Part shown: one piece after another, positions 45,756 to 54,309 of the stretch | How positions within the stretch are numbered: position 1 is the stretch's first letter | Layout: every line of letters begins with the position of its first letter | NCBI RefSeq assembly: GCF_002836475.1 | Contig: NZ_PJBJ01000024.1 | Span: forward strand, 1 to 64,000 | Direction: 5' to 3' | DNA: 64,000 nucleotides | From: Flavobacterium sp. ALD4 | GTDB taxonomy: Bacteria > Bacteroidota > Bacteroidia > Flavobacteriales > Flavobacteriaceae | Translations under genes and position numbers: made by a program | Notes under the pieces: generated by a model | Seen by the model: the letters and a program-made list of their open reading frames with translations, nothing else | What the model was told of the DNA's origin: nothing | Databases searched by the model: none

Positions 45756-46649
45756 CTATTTTATGTTTAGTTTTTCTTTAAAAAATTCAATTGTACGGGT
45801 CCATGACACTGTAGCTGCAGCTTCATCATATCTGGGCGTGGTGTTGTTGTGAAAGCCATGATTGACTCCTAGATATGTATATGCGGTATTTTCTACTTTA
45901 TTCGTTTTGAGAATGGTTTCATAGGCAGGCCAACCTTCATTTACTCGGCTGTCTAAACCTGCGTAGTGCAGCAGGAGTGGTGTTGTTATTTGTGCGGCTC
46001 CTTCGGCAGTGGGCTGTCCACCATAATACGGTACAGCTGCCGCTAAAGTTGGAACTTTCACCGCCATCATATTGGTAATCCAACCTCCAAAACAAAATCC
46101 TACAACACCCACTTGACCATTACAATTTTTATGCGACCTTAGATAGTCGTAGGCAGCAATGAAGTCTTCGAGCATTTCTTCGCGAGTCCGTTTTTTTTGT
46201 AACTCTCTTCCATCGTCGTCATTGCCAGGATAACCACCTAATGGAGATAATGCATCCGGTGCTAAAGTGATGAACCCTTCTACTGCAGCTCTCCGGCCTA
46301 CATCTTCGATATAAGGATTCAGTCCGCGATTTTCGTGTACTACAATTATTCCGGGTAGTTTCTTTTTCGTCCCCGTTGGCTGAGATAAAAGCGCCTTGAT
46401 TTTTCCTCCGCCTTTAGAGGATTCGTAAGTGATGTATTCTGATTTTAACCGTGGATCTCCGGGTTTGATCAATATGGAATCCAGGTAATTGGGCGTCATA
46501 AAACTTAGTAAAGAAGGAACAGTAAGAGCTCCTACAGCAAACAAGGATAATTTTTCAACGAACCTTCTTCTGTCAATTTTGTTATGTGCGTAGTCGTCAT
46601 ATAGGTCAAATACTTCTTGACTGATATCTTCTTTGGTCAATTTTTTCAT
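45756..46649 (-). CDS. Dienelactone hydrolase family protein with Tat-like leader
   Basis: 297 residues from the Met at 46649; a start at 46700 would overlap the upstream gene by 14 bp and is less likely. An N-terminal RRRFVEKLSLFAVGALTVPSLLSF resembles a twin-arginine signal, preceded by about 30 residues. The catalytic set is Cys in VGFCFGGWITN, Asp in AGLDSRVNEG and His in GVNHGFHNN, as in dienelactone hydrolases. The real substrate is unknown. It sits within the nitroreductase-DUF808-GNAT run. Confidence 0.88.
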   Translation of the reverse strand: MKKLTKEDISQEVFDLYDDYAHNKIDRRRFVEKLSLFAVGALTVPSLLSFMTPNYLDSILIKPGDPRLKSEYITYESSKGGGKIKALLSQPTGTKKKLPGIIVVHENRGLNPYIEDVGRRAAVEGFITLAPDALSPLGGYPGNDDDGRELQKKRTREEMLEDFIAAYDYLRSHKNCNGQVGVVGFCFGGWITNMMAVKVPTLAAAVPYYGGQPTAEGAAQITTPLLLHYAGLDSRVNEGWPAYETILKTNKVENTAYTYLGVNHGFHNNTTPRYDEAAATVSWTRTIEFFKEKLNIK

Positions 46650-46686
46650 GGTCATAGCTTTTGTTAAAGGTAATCTTTTGTTCGAA

Positions 46687-47370
46687 TCAATAGAAAACAC
46701 AAATATCTTCGAGTCTTTTTCTTTTTATGTCCGGAACCCAGCATTCTTCAGCGGGATAACCCACGGGAATTAACAGAAAAGGTTTCTCATTTTCAGGCCG
46801 GCTTAGGGTTTTGGTTAGGAAGTTCATCGGGCTGGGGGTATGGGTTAAGGAAACCAAACCCGCCTGATGTATCGCTGCCAATAAAAATCCAGCTGCTATG
46901 CCCACACTTTCCTGCACGTAATAGTTGTTTTTCTTTTTGCCTTCAGCGTCAAATTCATATATGCGCCTAAAAACGATGATGAGGTAGGGAGCGGTTTCCA
47001 GAAAAGGTTTGCGCCAATCCGTGCCCAAAGGTTTTAGATCTTCCAGCCAATCACTCGACATGCGAGATTCGTAGCTTTCTAGTTCTTCCTCTTCGGCAGC
47101 GATTCGTATTTGTTTTTTTATTGCGGGATTTTCGACCACGCAAAAAGTCCAAGGCTGCTTGTGCGCACCGGAAGGGGCGGTAGAAGCCGTTTTTATAAGG
47201 TTTTCAATCACTTTTCTGGGAACTGGTCTATCTGAAAATTCCCTTACCGAACGTCTGCTGTCCATGGCTTCAAAAAAAGAGAAGGAACGTTCGAGCATTT
47301 CTTCATCGGAAAGAATGGGTTTGCTGTAGCGGATATACGGATGGTCTTCAATTATTTTTTTATCGGGCAT
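46687..47370 (-). CDS. Nitroreductase-family flavoprotein, iodotyrosine deiodinase-like
   Basis: 227 residues. FMN-binding blocks are SRRSVREFSDRPVP, TASTAPSGAHKQPWTFCVV and, near the end, RPENEKPFLLIPVGYPAEECWVPD. The substrate-binding trio of human iodotyrosine deiodinase (Glu157, Tyr161, Lys182) is matched with identical spacing by E96, Y100 and K121 (EELESYESRM; LGTDWRKPF). Such bacterial homologues can reductively remove halogen from halotyrosines. A generic nitroreductase activity remains possible. First gene of the downstream run; 139 bp separate it from the preceding hydrolase gene. Confidence 0.85.
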   Translation of the reverse strand: MPDKKIIEDHPYIRYSKPILSDEEMLERSFSFFEAMDSRRSVREFSDRPVPRKVIENLIKTASTAPSGAHKQPWTFCVVENPAIKKQIRIAAEEEELESYESRMSSDWLEDLKPLGTDWRKPFLETAPYLIIVFRRIYEFDAEGKKKNNYYVQESVGIAAGFLLAAIHQAGLVSLTHTPSPMNFLTKTLSRPENEKPFLLIPVGYPAEECWVPDIKRKRLEDICVFY

Positions 47371-47467
47371 TTTGATCTTTTTTTATTCCTAATGTCAAAT
47401 ATAAAAAAAAATATGAGTCTAAAGAATAGATTTACTGCTCAAGTAGCACTTTCTACTGGCAACAAAA

Positions 47468-47489
47468 AAAATCCCTCAATTGGGATTTT
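47468..47489 (-). terminator. Terminator after the alpha/beta hydrolase gene
   Basis: AAAATCCC / GGGATTTT perfect 8-bp stem, loop TCAATT. The T-run on the minus strand comes from the A-run before 47468. It separates the upstream PRTase-hydrolase pair from the nitroreductase unit. Confidence 0.8.
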
Positions 47490-47509
47490 GGTAGTGCTGT
47501 GGTTAGAAT

Positions 47510-48160
47510 TTAATGATACTCCTTTTTATTGACCAGGTGCTTTTTATACCAGGTAATTGCAAAATCAGCCACTTCCGACAGTTTTCCTGGCTCTTCAAAC
47601 AGATGGCTTGCTCCGGTAATAATTTTCATTTCTTTTATGCAATGCAATTCGTCATAAGCGGTTTTATTCATTTCGATTACGAGCATATCCATGCCACCCA
47701 CAATTAATAATGTTGGAGCCGTCACCTGATGCAAGGCACTCAATGCCAAGTCAGGTCTGCCGCCACGAGAGACTACCGCTTTTATGGTGTCACCAAAATA
47801 GGCAGCTGCTCGCAACGCCGAAGCCGCTCCCGTACTGGATCCAAAATAGCCGATGGGCAAATCTTTCACTTCATTGTAACTCATGAGCCATTCCGTGGTT
47901 TCAATCAATCGGCTGACCAACAGGTCGATATTAAATCTGTTTTCGTAAACACTTTCTTCCTCCACCGTAAGCAAGTCAAACAATAAAGTGCCTATTTTTT
48001 GTTTTTGAATTAGTTCTGCCACCGTTCTATTTCTGGTGCTAAATCGGCTGCTGCCACTCCCATGGGAGAAAACAACAATTGCTGTCGCGTCTTCGGGAAT
48101 TATTAAATTTCCTTTTAGTGTTACATACGTTAAGGGGATGTCTATTTCTACTTGTTTCAT
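47510..48160 (-). CDS. Alpha/beta hydrolase of the dienelactone hydrolase type, paired with a phosphoribosyltransferase
   Basis: 216 residues from the Met at 48160 (a start at 48211 would overlap the upstream gene). Features: IVVFSHGSGSSRFSTRNRTVAELIQ, the nucleophile elbow YFGSSTGAASALRAAAY, IVGGMDMLVIEMN for the acid, and GASHLFEEPGKLSEVADF for the His. The typical sequence of small hydrolases that travel with orphan phosphoribosyltransferases. It begins 43 bp after the stop of that gene. Confidence 0.85.
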   Translation of the reverse strand: MKQVEIDIPLTYVTLKGNLIIPEDATAIVVFSHGSGSSRFSTRNRTVAELIQKQKIGTLLFDLLTVEEESVYENRFNIDLLVSRLIETTEWLMSYNEVKDLPIGYFGSSTGAASALRAAAYFGDTIKAVVSRGGRPDLALSALHQVTAPTLLIVGGMDMLVIEMNKTAYDELHCIKEMKIITGASHLFEEPGKLSEVADFAITWYKKHLVNKKEYH

Positions 48161-48203
48161 AATTTCCGTTTTTTGAATAATTGATGGGTATAGTGAATGG
48201 CAT

Positions 48204-48839
48204 TTATGCAAGCGGATGTGTAACTTCCAGCATCTGGATTACTTCGTCGTCTTTTACCTGTTGAAAATCTTCGTAAAATCTACCTACGCCCCTGAAATGT
48301 TTTGAGGCGATCAAATAGACGAATTCATCAGTTTGTTTTTCAAATATGGGTAGAGTATCGTAGGGCAAGACCGGAACGGCGACAATAATTTTAGCGGGAT
48401 GCTGCTTTCGCAATATTTCTATACTTGCTAACAGGGTGTTTCCTGTCGCTATTCCGTCATCTACGAGAATGACATTTTTATCCTTAAGGACTATGGGGTC
48501 TCTATCGCCTCTATAGAGTTTGTGTTTTTCCCGCAGCAGACTTCGCAGTCGGACAATTTCTTTTTCTACGTATTCCTTTGGGACATCAGGATGGTCGTCT
48601 AGAATGGTAGAATCCATCGAAACGGCGCCAATAGCAAATTCTTTATTGAAAGGATGTCCGATTTTTTTGGAAAGAACAATTTCTAAAGGAAGTTGTAGGT
48701 TTTTGGCAATTTCATAACCAAGGGGCACGCCTCCTCTAGGTACGGACAAAACAACCGAATTGCTATTTTTGTACTTTTTTAATTTTTCCGAAAGCAAAAT
48801 TGCAGCTTCGATTCGGTCTTTAAAGATCTCGTTATACAT
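48204..48839 (-). CDS. Phosphoribosyltransferase family protein
   Basis: 211 residues. The PRPP loop is NVILVDDGIATGNTLLASIEIL. The N-terminal region has DRIEAAILLSEKLKKYKNSNSVVLSVPRGGVPLGYEIAKNLQLPLEIVLSKKIGHP, the common start of this orphan family. The purine or pyrimidine substrate is unknown; relatives occur with dienelactone hydrolases in many stress-response loci. Top gene of its operon. Confidence 0.88.
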   Translation of the reverse strand: MYNEIFKDRIEAAILLSEKLKKYKNSNSVVLSVPRGGVPLGYEIAKNLQLPLEIVLSKKIGHPFNKEFAIGAVSMDSTILDDHPDVPKEYVEKEIVRLRSLLREKHKLYRGDRDPIVLKDKNVILVDDGIATGNTLLASIEILRKQHPAKIIVAVPVLPYDTLPIFEKQTDEFVYLIASKHFRGVGRFYEDFQQVKDDEVIQMLEVTHPLA

Positions 48840-49362
48840 GACATTAATTTTAGCAAAAAAGAATAGGTTTATACATAAAGTTACTGATTTATAATTAGTT
48901 ATATAACATAAGGTAAAAATTTATTTGGTTTGTAAAATTTACTAAGCGGCCTGTTGTGATAATCCCATGGAACTACTATTCAGTTTCAGGAACCAATAGG
49001 GGGGTTAATCTGCCAAAATAGACTTGCAGGTATTTTCTAGATTGAAGGAGTTATTGCCGTACTAAAAAAACAAACAAAAAGAGAGGGTATTGCAGTTTTG
49101 GCTCGTGATGAATCAAAGTGGGGGCAAAAGCATTCTTTTGCACGTGTACTGTATTTGTTCAGTGGCTATAAATCAATTGGATATCAAAGTTATTTATAAT
49201 ACAAAAGGACTAATGATGAATGCGATTCGTTTTTAATGGTGTTTTGAAATTGAATTAATTAGGAATCACTATCACTGTTTATGGCAGTCGTTTTCTCTCG
49301 GAACAATTTTCTTGGATGCTAATTAATTTTATTTAATTTTGGTTTTATATAATACATCGGAA
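48840..49362. other. Long intergenic region upstream of the K+ channel gene
   Basis: About 520 bp with no intact gene. At 49041-49199 (plus strand) an open stretch without a start codon reads IEGVIAVLKKQTKREGIAVL and then ARDESKWGQKHSFARVLYLF and ends in TAA; it looks protein-like and may be a decayed tail, but I cannot name it. Confidence 0.4.
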
Positions 49363-50328
49363 ATGGCATTGTTAGAAAGAATAAATCTAAGGGCAAAAGC
49401 GGATAAAAATACAGGGTTTGGTACGAATGCTAACAGTTATGGCGGTCGTTTTGTCAATAAAAATGGAAGCGCTAACGTAATGAAGCGAGGGATGCCTATT
49501 TTACAGCGCATCAGTTGGTATCATACGATGATTGATATGAAAGTGTGGAGATTTATGCTGATTATTCTATCTTTCTACGCGGGTATTAATTTTATATTTG
49601 CCACTATTTATTATGGAATTGGGATCGAACATTTAGACGGAATTACAAGTACGGACAGTGAATGGGTAAAATTTGGGCAAGCTTATTTTTTTAGCGCGCA
49701 AACCTTCACCACTGTTGGTTACGGGCATATCAGTCCCACCGGGTTTTTGACCAGCGCACTTTCTGCTGCCGAGGCGTTAATTGGTTTATTGAGTTTTGCT
49801 ATTGCTACAGGATTGTTCTTTGGAAGATTCAGTAAGCCCACTGCCTTTTTGAAATTTTCACACAATGCGTTGATTGCACCTTATGGTGATATTTCAGGAC
49901 TGATGATACGAGTAGCACCTTTTAAAAACACTAATTTTACCGATGCGGAAGCGAAAATAACGTTAGGGATGAGCATAGAGGAAGACGGAAAGATGGTTAA
50001 TAAATTCTATTCGTTGGATTTAGAATTAGAAAGAATAAATGCGCTGCCCTTAAGTTGGACCTTAGTGCATCCCATTACCGAGGAAAGTCCCTTGTACCAA
50101 TTCACAAAAGATGATTTTGCCAATACGCAAGGTGAAATTCTTGTTTTTGTAAAAACGTTTGATGATATGTTCAGTAATACAGTGGCCATTCGCACTTCTT
50201 ATACTTTTGAGGAAGTGATTTATGGGGCTAAATTTGAAACGATGTACACGAGAAGCATTGACAATGCGAAAACAATTTTGTATTTAGATAAGCTGAATTC
50301 ATTCAAGGATGCCCCTCTAAATGGATAG
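49363..50328 (+). CDS. Inward-rectifier K+ channel (KirBac-type)
   Basis: 321 residues from the ATG at 49363 (a TTG at 49339 is in frame). Two membrane helices flank the pore: IILSFYAGINFIFATIYYG and LIGLLSFAIATGLFFGRFSKP, with the selectivity filter TTVGYGHISPTGF. The cytoplasmic C-terminal domain is Kir-like beta-sandwich (FKNTNFTDAEAKITLGM; MFSNTVAIRTSYTFEEVIYGAKF). Complete. It stands between the hydrolase cluster and the light-response region and is probably not part of either. Confidence 0.92.
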   Translation: MALLERINLRAKADKNTGFGTNANSYGGRFVNKNGSANVMKRGMPILQRISWYHTMIDMKVWRFMLIILSFYAGINFIFATIYYGIGIEHLDGITSTDSEWVKFGQAYFFSAQTFTTVGYGHISPTGFLTSALSAAEALIGLLSFAIATGLFFGRFSKPTAFLKFSHNALIAPYGDISGLMIRVAPFKNTNFTDAEAKITLGMSIEEDGKMVNKFYSLDLELERINALPLSWTLVHPITEESPLYQFTKDDFANTQGEILVFVKTFDDMFSNTVAIRTSYTFEEVIYGAKFETMYTRSIDNAKTILYLDKLNSFKDAPLNG

Positions 50329-50366
50329 TTTTAACTTATTTTCAGATTTAAAACAAATAAATACAC

Positions 50367-50384
50367 TACATTTGTTTAATAAAT
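50367..50384 (+). promoter_or_regulatory. -7 element TACATTTG and operator-like repeat before the MerR gene
   Basis: TACATTTG (50367-50374) fits TAnnTTTG but no good TTG lies 19 bp upstream, suggesting a regulated promoter. Overlapping it, the 15-mer ATTTGTTTAATAAAT (50370-50384) matches 13 of 15 bases of the palindrome at the crtI start. It could be the autoregulatory binding site. Confidence 0.5.
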
Positions 50385-50395
50385 TTGGATAAATA

Positions 50396-51292
50396 ATGAA
50401 CAATATTAAAAATGTTTTTAGCATAAAGGACCTCGAAAACCTTTCCGGCATAAAAGCACACACCATTCGCATTTGGGAGAAAAGGTATAATGTGCTGCAG
50501 CCCATGCGCACAGACACTAATATCAGATTGTATGATTTGGCGAGTTTGCAAAAACTGTTGAACATTACTTTATTACATGATTACGGATATAAAATATCTA
50601 AAATTTCTTCTTATCCAGAGGAGGAGATTCCAATGATGGTAAGAGAAATTGTATCTTCAAAGAGTGCAAAAAATCATGCTATCACCGCTTTCAAAATGGC
50701 GATGATGAATTTTGATCAAGAACTATTTTTAAACACGTACAATTGGCTGACTGAAGAAAAGTCATTCAAGGAAATATTTCATCAGGTATTTATTCCATTG
50801 CTTGAAGAATTGGGTTTGTTATGGCAGACTGATACTATCACTCCTGCTCACGAGCATTTCGTCAGTTATTTAATCAAACAAAAGATACTGGTCAATACGG
50901 AAAAACTTCAATCGGTTAAACCAACAAAATTAGATAAAGTGTTCGTACTTTCGCTTCCGATGAATGAAATACATGAGTTGGGTTTGATGTATCTGAATTA
51001 CGAAATTTTGTCAAGCGGCTATAAGTCGTTGTATTTAGGGGAGAGTATGCCAATTGATAACTTAAAAGACCTCAAAAAACATTTCGACTCTATTGTATTT
51101 GTATCATATCTAACGGTTCAGCCAGAACGAAGTGAAATTAACGAGTATATCGTACAAATGTCGGATCAACTATTGGACGATAGGACCGAATTATGGTATA
51201 TGGGATGGTTAACTCAGTTTATTGATGCTGAAAATCTGTCCGATAGAGTAGTTGTTTTTAATTCTATCGCAGAATTAGCAGAAAAAATATAG
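50396..51292 (+). CDS. MerR-type regulator with B12-binding photoreceptor-like domain (CarH/LitR-like)
   Basis: 298 residues. MerR winged-helix DNA-binding domain at residues about 8-75 (FSIKDLENLSGIKAHTIRIWEKRY). The helical bundle that shields the cofactor in CarH is present, with the signature W-x9-EH as W143, E153, H154 (LWQTDTITPAHEH). The cobalamin domain has E-x-H-x-x-G at 191-196 (NEIHELG), the lower-ligand His being H193. The residue after W143 is Gln, where Thermus CarH has the light-state ligand His132. It should repress the crt genes in the dark and release DNA in light by B12 photolysis; that is inference from family and position. Confidence 0.85.
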   Translation: MNNIKNVFSIKDLENLSGIKAHTIRIWEKRYNVLQPMRTDTNIRLYDLASLQKLLNITLLHDYGYKISKISSYPEEEIPMMVREIVSSKSAKNHAITAFKMAMMNFDQELFLNTYNWLTEEKSFKEIFHQVFIPLLEELGLLWQTDTITPAHEHFVSYLIKQKILVNTEKLQSVKPTKLDKVFVLSLPMNEIHELGLMYLNYEILSSGYKSLYLGESMPIDNLKDLKKHFDSIVFVSYLTVQPERSEINEYIVQMSDQLLDDRTELWYMGWLTQFIDAENLSDRVVVFNSIAELAEKI

Positions 51293-51314
51293 GTTTCGTT
51301 TAATTACTTTGAAT

Positions 51315-51329
51315 ATTTGTTAAACAAAT
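51315..51329 (+). promoter_or_regulatory. 15-bp perfect palindrome at the crtI start codon
   Basis: ATTTGTT-A-AACAAAT, a perfect 7-1-7 inverted repeat that covers the first two bases of the crtI ATG (51328). There is no Shine-Dalgarno sequence. Its match to the site before the MerR gene suggests the regulator's operator. Confidence 0.55.
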
Positions 51330-52803
51330 GAAAGAAAAAAAGAAAATTACAATTATAGGTTCCGGATTTTCAGCATTATCTGCTGCATGCTACTTGGCAA
51401 AAAGTGGCCATGAAGTCGTGGTTTTTGAAAAGAATGCAACCATTGGCGGAAGAGCAAGACAATTGAAGAAAGATGGTTTTACATTTGATATGGGGCCAAG
51501 TTGGTACTGGATGCCTGATGTTTTTGATCGCTTCTTTGCTGATTTCGGGAAAAAGACAACCGATTATTATGAGCTCATCAAACTGTCGCCTGCTTATCGC
51601 GTTTACTTTGGTGTCGATGAATTTATTACAATCGCAGATAATTTAGTGGAAATTGAAGCTACTTTTGAATCTATTGAAGAAGGAAGTGGTGCGGTCTTGC
51701 ACAAATTCATAACTGAGGCAAAAAGCAACTATGACATTGCCATAAAAGATTTAGTATATCGTCCGGGAGTATCACCGTTAGAACTTGTAACTGTGGAAAC
51801 AACGAAGAAGATAGGACAATTTTTTAGCAATATTAGTCGTGATGTACGTAAGAAGTTTAAAAACGAACGGTTAATTCAAATTCTTGAATTTCCTGTTTTA
51901 TTCTTGGGAGCAAAACCATCTGATACTCCGTCCTTTTATAGCTTTATGAATTATGCCGATTTTGGAATGGGAACTTGGCATCCCAAAACGGGTATGTTTG
52001 ATGTAGTTAAAGCCATGGAAAGTCTGGCCAGAGAGCTGGGAGTAACGTTTCATACCAACTCCAACATTGAAAAAATAATTGTTGAAAATAAAACAGCAAC
52101 GGCAATTGTAGTGAACGGAGAAACTATTACATCCGATTTAGTTTTGAGTGGTGCTGATTATCACCATACGGAAACGTTGTTAGATAAGGAATTTCGCGCT
52201 TACTCAGAAAAATATTGGGATAGTAGAGTTTTTGCTCCTTCATCTTTATTGTTTTATGTTGGTTTCGATAAAAAAATTGAAAATATATCACATCATGCCT
52301 TGTTTTTTGATGTAGATTTTTATCAGCATGCAAAAGATATATATGATGCACCGCAGTGGCCAAAAGAGCCTCTTTTTTATGCTAATTTCCCCTCCCTAAC
52401 TGATAAAACGGCCGCTCCAGAAGGAATGGAATCAGGTTTTTTTCTTGTTCCGCTGGCACCGGGAATTAATGATTCGGAAGAGTTAAGAGAGGAGTACTTT
52501 AATAAAATAATTGATCGTTTTGAGGACTTAACACAACAAAGTGTAAAAAATAACATTATCTTTAAAGTTTCGTTTTGTAAAGATGATTTTGTAAAAGACT
52601 ATAATTCATACAAGGGAAATGCTTACGGAATGGCAAATACATTGTTGCAAACCGCGTTCCTGAGGCCAAAATTAAAAAGCAAAAAAGTACGTAATTTATA
52701 TTTTACAGGGCAATTAACTGTTCCAGGGCCTGGTGTACCACCGGCATTGATATCAGGAAAATTGGTTTCAGATTTAATTAATAAACAATTTTTAGAAATA
52801 TAA
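51328..52803 (+). CDS. crtI: Phytoene desaturase
   Basis: 491 residues. FAD/Rossmann start ITIIGSGFSALSAACYLAKSGHEVVVFEKNATIGGRARQL. Then DGFTFDMGPSWYWMPDVFDRFF, and near the end the CrtI signature NLYFTGQLTVPGPGVPPALISGKL. It converts phytoene to lycopene. The gap to the MerR gene is 35 bp, to crtB 2 bp, so all may be one transcript. Confidence 0.95.
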   Translation: MKEKKKITIIGSGFSALSAACYLAKSGHEVVVFEKNATIGGRARQLKKDGFTFDMGPSWYWMPDVFDRFFADFGKKTTDYYELIKLSPAYRVYFGVDEFITIADNLVEIEATFESIEEGSGAVLHKFITEAKSNYDIAIKDLVYRPGVSPLELVTVETTKKIGQFFSNISRDVRKKFKNERLIQILEFPVLFLGAKPSDTPSFYSFMNYADFGMGTWHPKTGMFDVVKAMESLARELGVTFHTNSNIEKIIVENKTATAIVVNGETITSDLVLSGADYHHTETLLDKEFRAYSEKYWDSRVFAPSSLLFYVGFDKKIENISHHALFFDVDFYQHAKDIYDAPQWPKEPLFYANFPSLTDKTAAPEGMESGFFLVPLAPGINDSEELREEYFNKIIDRFEDLTQQSVKNNIIFKVSFCKDDFVKDYNSYKGNAYGMANTLLQTAFLRPKLKSKKVRNLYFTGQLTVPGPGVPPALISGKLVSDLINKQFLEI

Positions 52804-52805
52804 CT

Positions 52806-53645
52806 ATGAAGCAATTATTTGATGATGTATCATTCAAATGTAGTAAGCTAGTGACAAAAAACTATAGTACTTCATTTTCATTGGCGGTATACATGCTTTC
52901 GCCAAGTATTAGGGATGCTATATACAGCATCTACGGTTTTGTTCGCTTTGCTGATGAAATTGTGGATTCTTTTCATGGTTTTAATAAAGAAGAGTTAATA
53001 AATGATTTCGAAAAAGAATACTATAAATCATTTGAAGCAGGGATCAGTTTGAACCCGATATTAAATTCATTTCAGTGTACAGTGAAAGAATACAATATTA
53101 CAGATGACCTTATTCAGGCGTTCTTAAAAAGTATGAAGCTTGATTTAGTCAAGTCAGATTATAGCAGCACCGAAGAGTATAATGAGTATATATATGGTTC
53201 AGCTGATGTTGTAGGTTTAATGTGTTTAAAAGTTTTTGTCGCCGGAAAAACGCAGACGTATGAGCAATTAAAAGGAGAAGCGATGCGATTAGGATCTGCT
53301 TTTCAAAAAGTAAATTTCCTAAGAGATCTGAAGGAGGATAACTTAGTATTGAATAGAAACTATTTTCCCGGAGTTGATTTGAACTCGTTTGACGAAGAGG
53401 CAAAAAATTCAATTATTAAGGAAATTGAAGAGGATTTTAGGGTTGCCTACGAAGGAATTGTAAAATTGCCAATCGAAGCGAAATTTGGAGTTTATACCGC
53501 CTATGTCTATTATAAGAAATTATTAAATAAACTAGAGAATACGCCTTATCATCAAATTGGAACTGAAAGAATAAGAGTTTCTAATTATACGAAAGCGGCA
53601 TTATTGGCACGCTCTTTTGTATCTTACAAGATGAAACTAGTGTAG
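52806..53645 (+). CDS. crtB: Phytoene synthase
   Basis: 279 residues. It contains the two aspartate-rich motifs, FADEIVDSFHG (about residue 56) and LRDLKEDNLVL (about residue 176), within SAFQKVNFLRDLKEDN. It condenses two geranylgeranyl diphosphates to phytoene. Start 2 bp after the crtI stop, strongly coupled. Confidence 0.95.
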   Translation: MKQLFDDVSFKCSKLVTKNYSTSFSLAVYMLSPSIRDAIYSIYGFVRFADEIVDSFHGFNKEELINDFEKEYYKSFEAGISLNPILNSFQCTVKEYNITDDLIQAFLKSMKLDLVKSDYSSTEEYNEYIYGSADVVGLMCLKVFVAGKTQTYEQLKGEAMRLGSAFQKVNFLRDLKEDNLVLNRNYFPGVDLNSFDEEAKNSIIKEIEEDFRVAYEGIVKLPIEAKFGVYTAYVYYKKLLNKLENTPYHQIGTERIRVSNYTKAALLARSFVSYKMKLV

Positions 53646-53693
53646 AGCAGAAAACCTATTCGTAGAAACCAAAACTAATTATATATAATACCA

Positions 53694-54134
53694 ATGATCT
53701 CTTTTTTAATTTTTCTTGGCGTTTTTCTATTTATGGAATGTGTTACTTGGTTAACGCATAAGTATTTAATGCACGGTTTTATGTGGTATTTTCATGAAGA
53801 CCATCATCAGCCGAAATATGCGAATATCTTCGAACGTAATGATATATTTTTTGCGATTTTTGCTATTCCGAGTATCGTCCTTTTCTCAGTTGGAGCAGAG
53901 GCTGGTTTTAACTACTTGTTTTTTATAGGTCTTGGAATCACAGCATATGGCTTTTGTTACTTCATGATTCATGATGTTTTGATTCACCAAAGATTCAAAT
54001 GGTTTAAGACTACTAAAAATAGATACCTCATAGGTTTGCGCAAAGCACACAAAGTACACCACAAAAAAATGGGTAAGGAAGGTAGTGAGGTTTTTGGGAT
54101 GCTCTATGTGCCTTTCAAGTATTACAACATGTAG
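53694..54134 (+). CDS. crtZ: Carotenoid hydroxylase-like membrane di-iron protein
   Basis: 146 residues with the four-helix membrane layout and His boxes of the CrtZ/fatty-acid-hydroxylase group: LTHKYLMHG, FHEDHHQP, MIHDVLIHQRF and HKVHHKK. It should hydroxylate beta-carotene to zeaxanthin. 48 bp after crtB. No lycopene cyclase gene lies between or after these genes here. Confidence 0.88.
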   Translation: MISFLIFLGVFLFMECVTWLTHKYLMHGFMWYFHEDHHQPKYANIFERNDIFFAIFAIPSIVLFSVGAEAGFNYLFFIGLGITAYGFCYFMIHDVLIHQRFKWFKTTKNRYLIGLRKAHKVHHKKMGKEGSEVFGMLYVPFKYYNM

Positions 54135-54309
54135 TAATTATTACGCATACTTTCTATTAAAAAATAAAAGATAGATTATTTTTAATCCCGTTAAGTGTTA
54201 CAATGACGCTTTTATAGCCCGACCATAAATAAGGCTCACATCATTTCTTTTGTGGGCGTTTCTCGCAACTCACTGCTAACAGTTGTTATCAAATCCAAAA
54301 TAAAATCCA
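54135..54309. other. Gap between crtZ and the SRPBCC gene
   Basis: 175 bp with no gene. It marks a likely second promoter for the SRPBCC-photolyase pair. The GTTTAAC-like motif of the flanking regions is not found in it. Confidence 0.4.

Noticed and set aside
48204..48839. Phosphoribosyltransferase as a pyrR-like RNA regulator or purine salvage gene
   Set aside because: The N-terminal pattern and pairing with a hydrolase fit the orphan PRTase group; no purine-salvage or attenuator features were seen.
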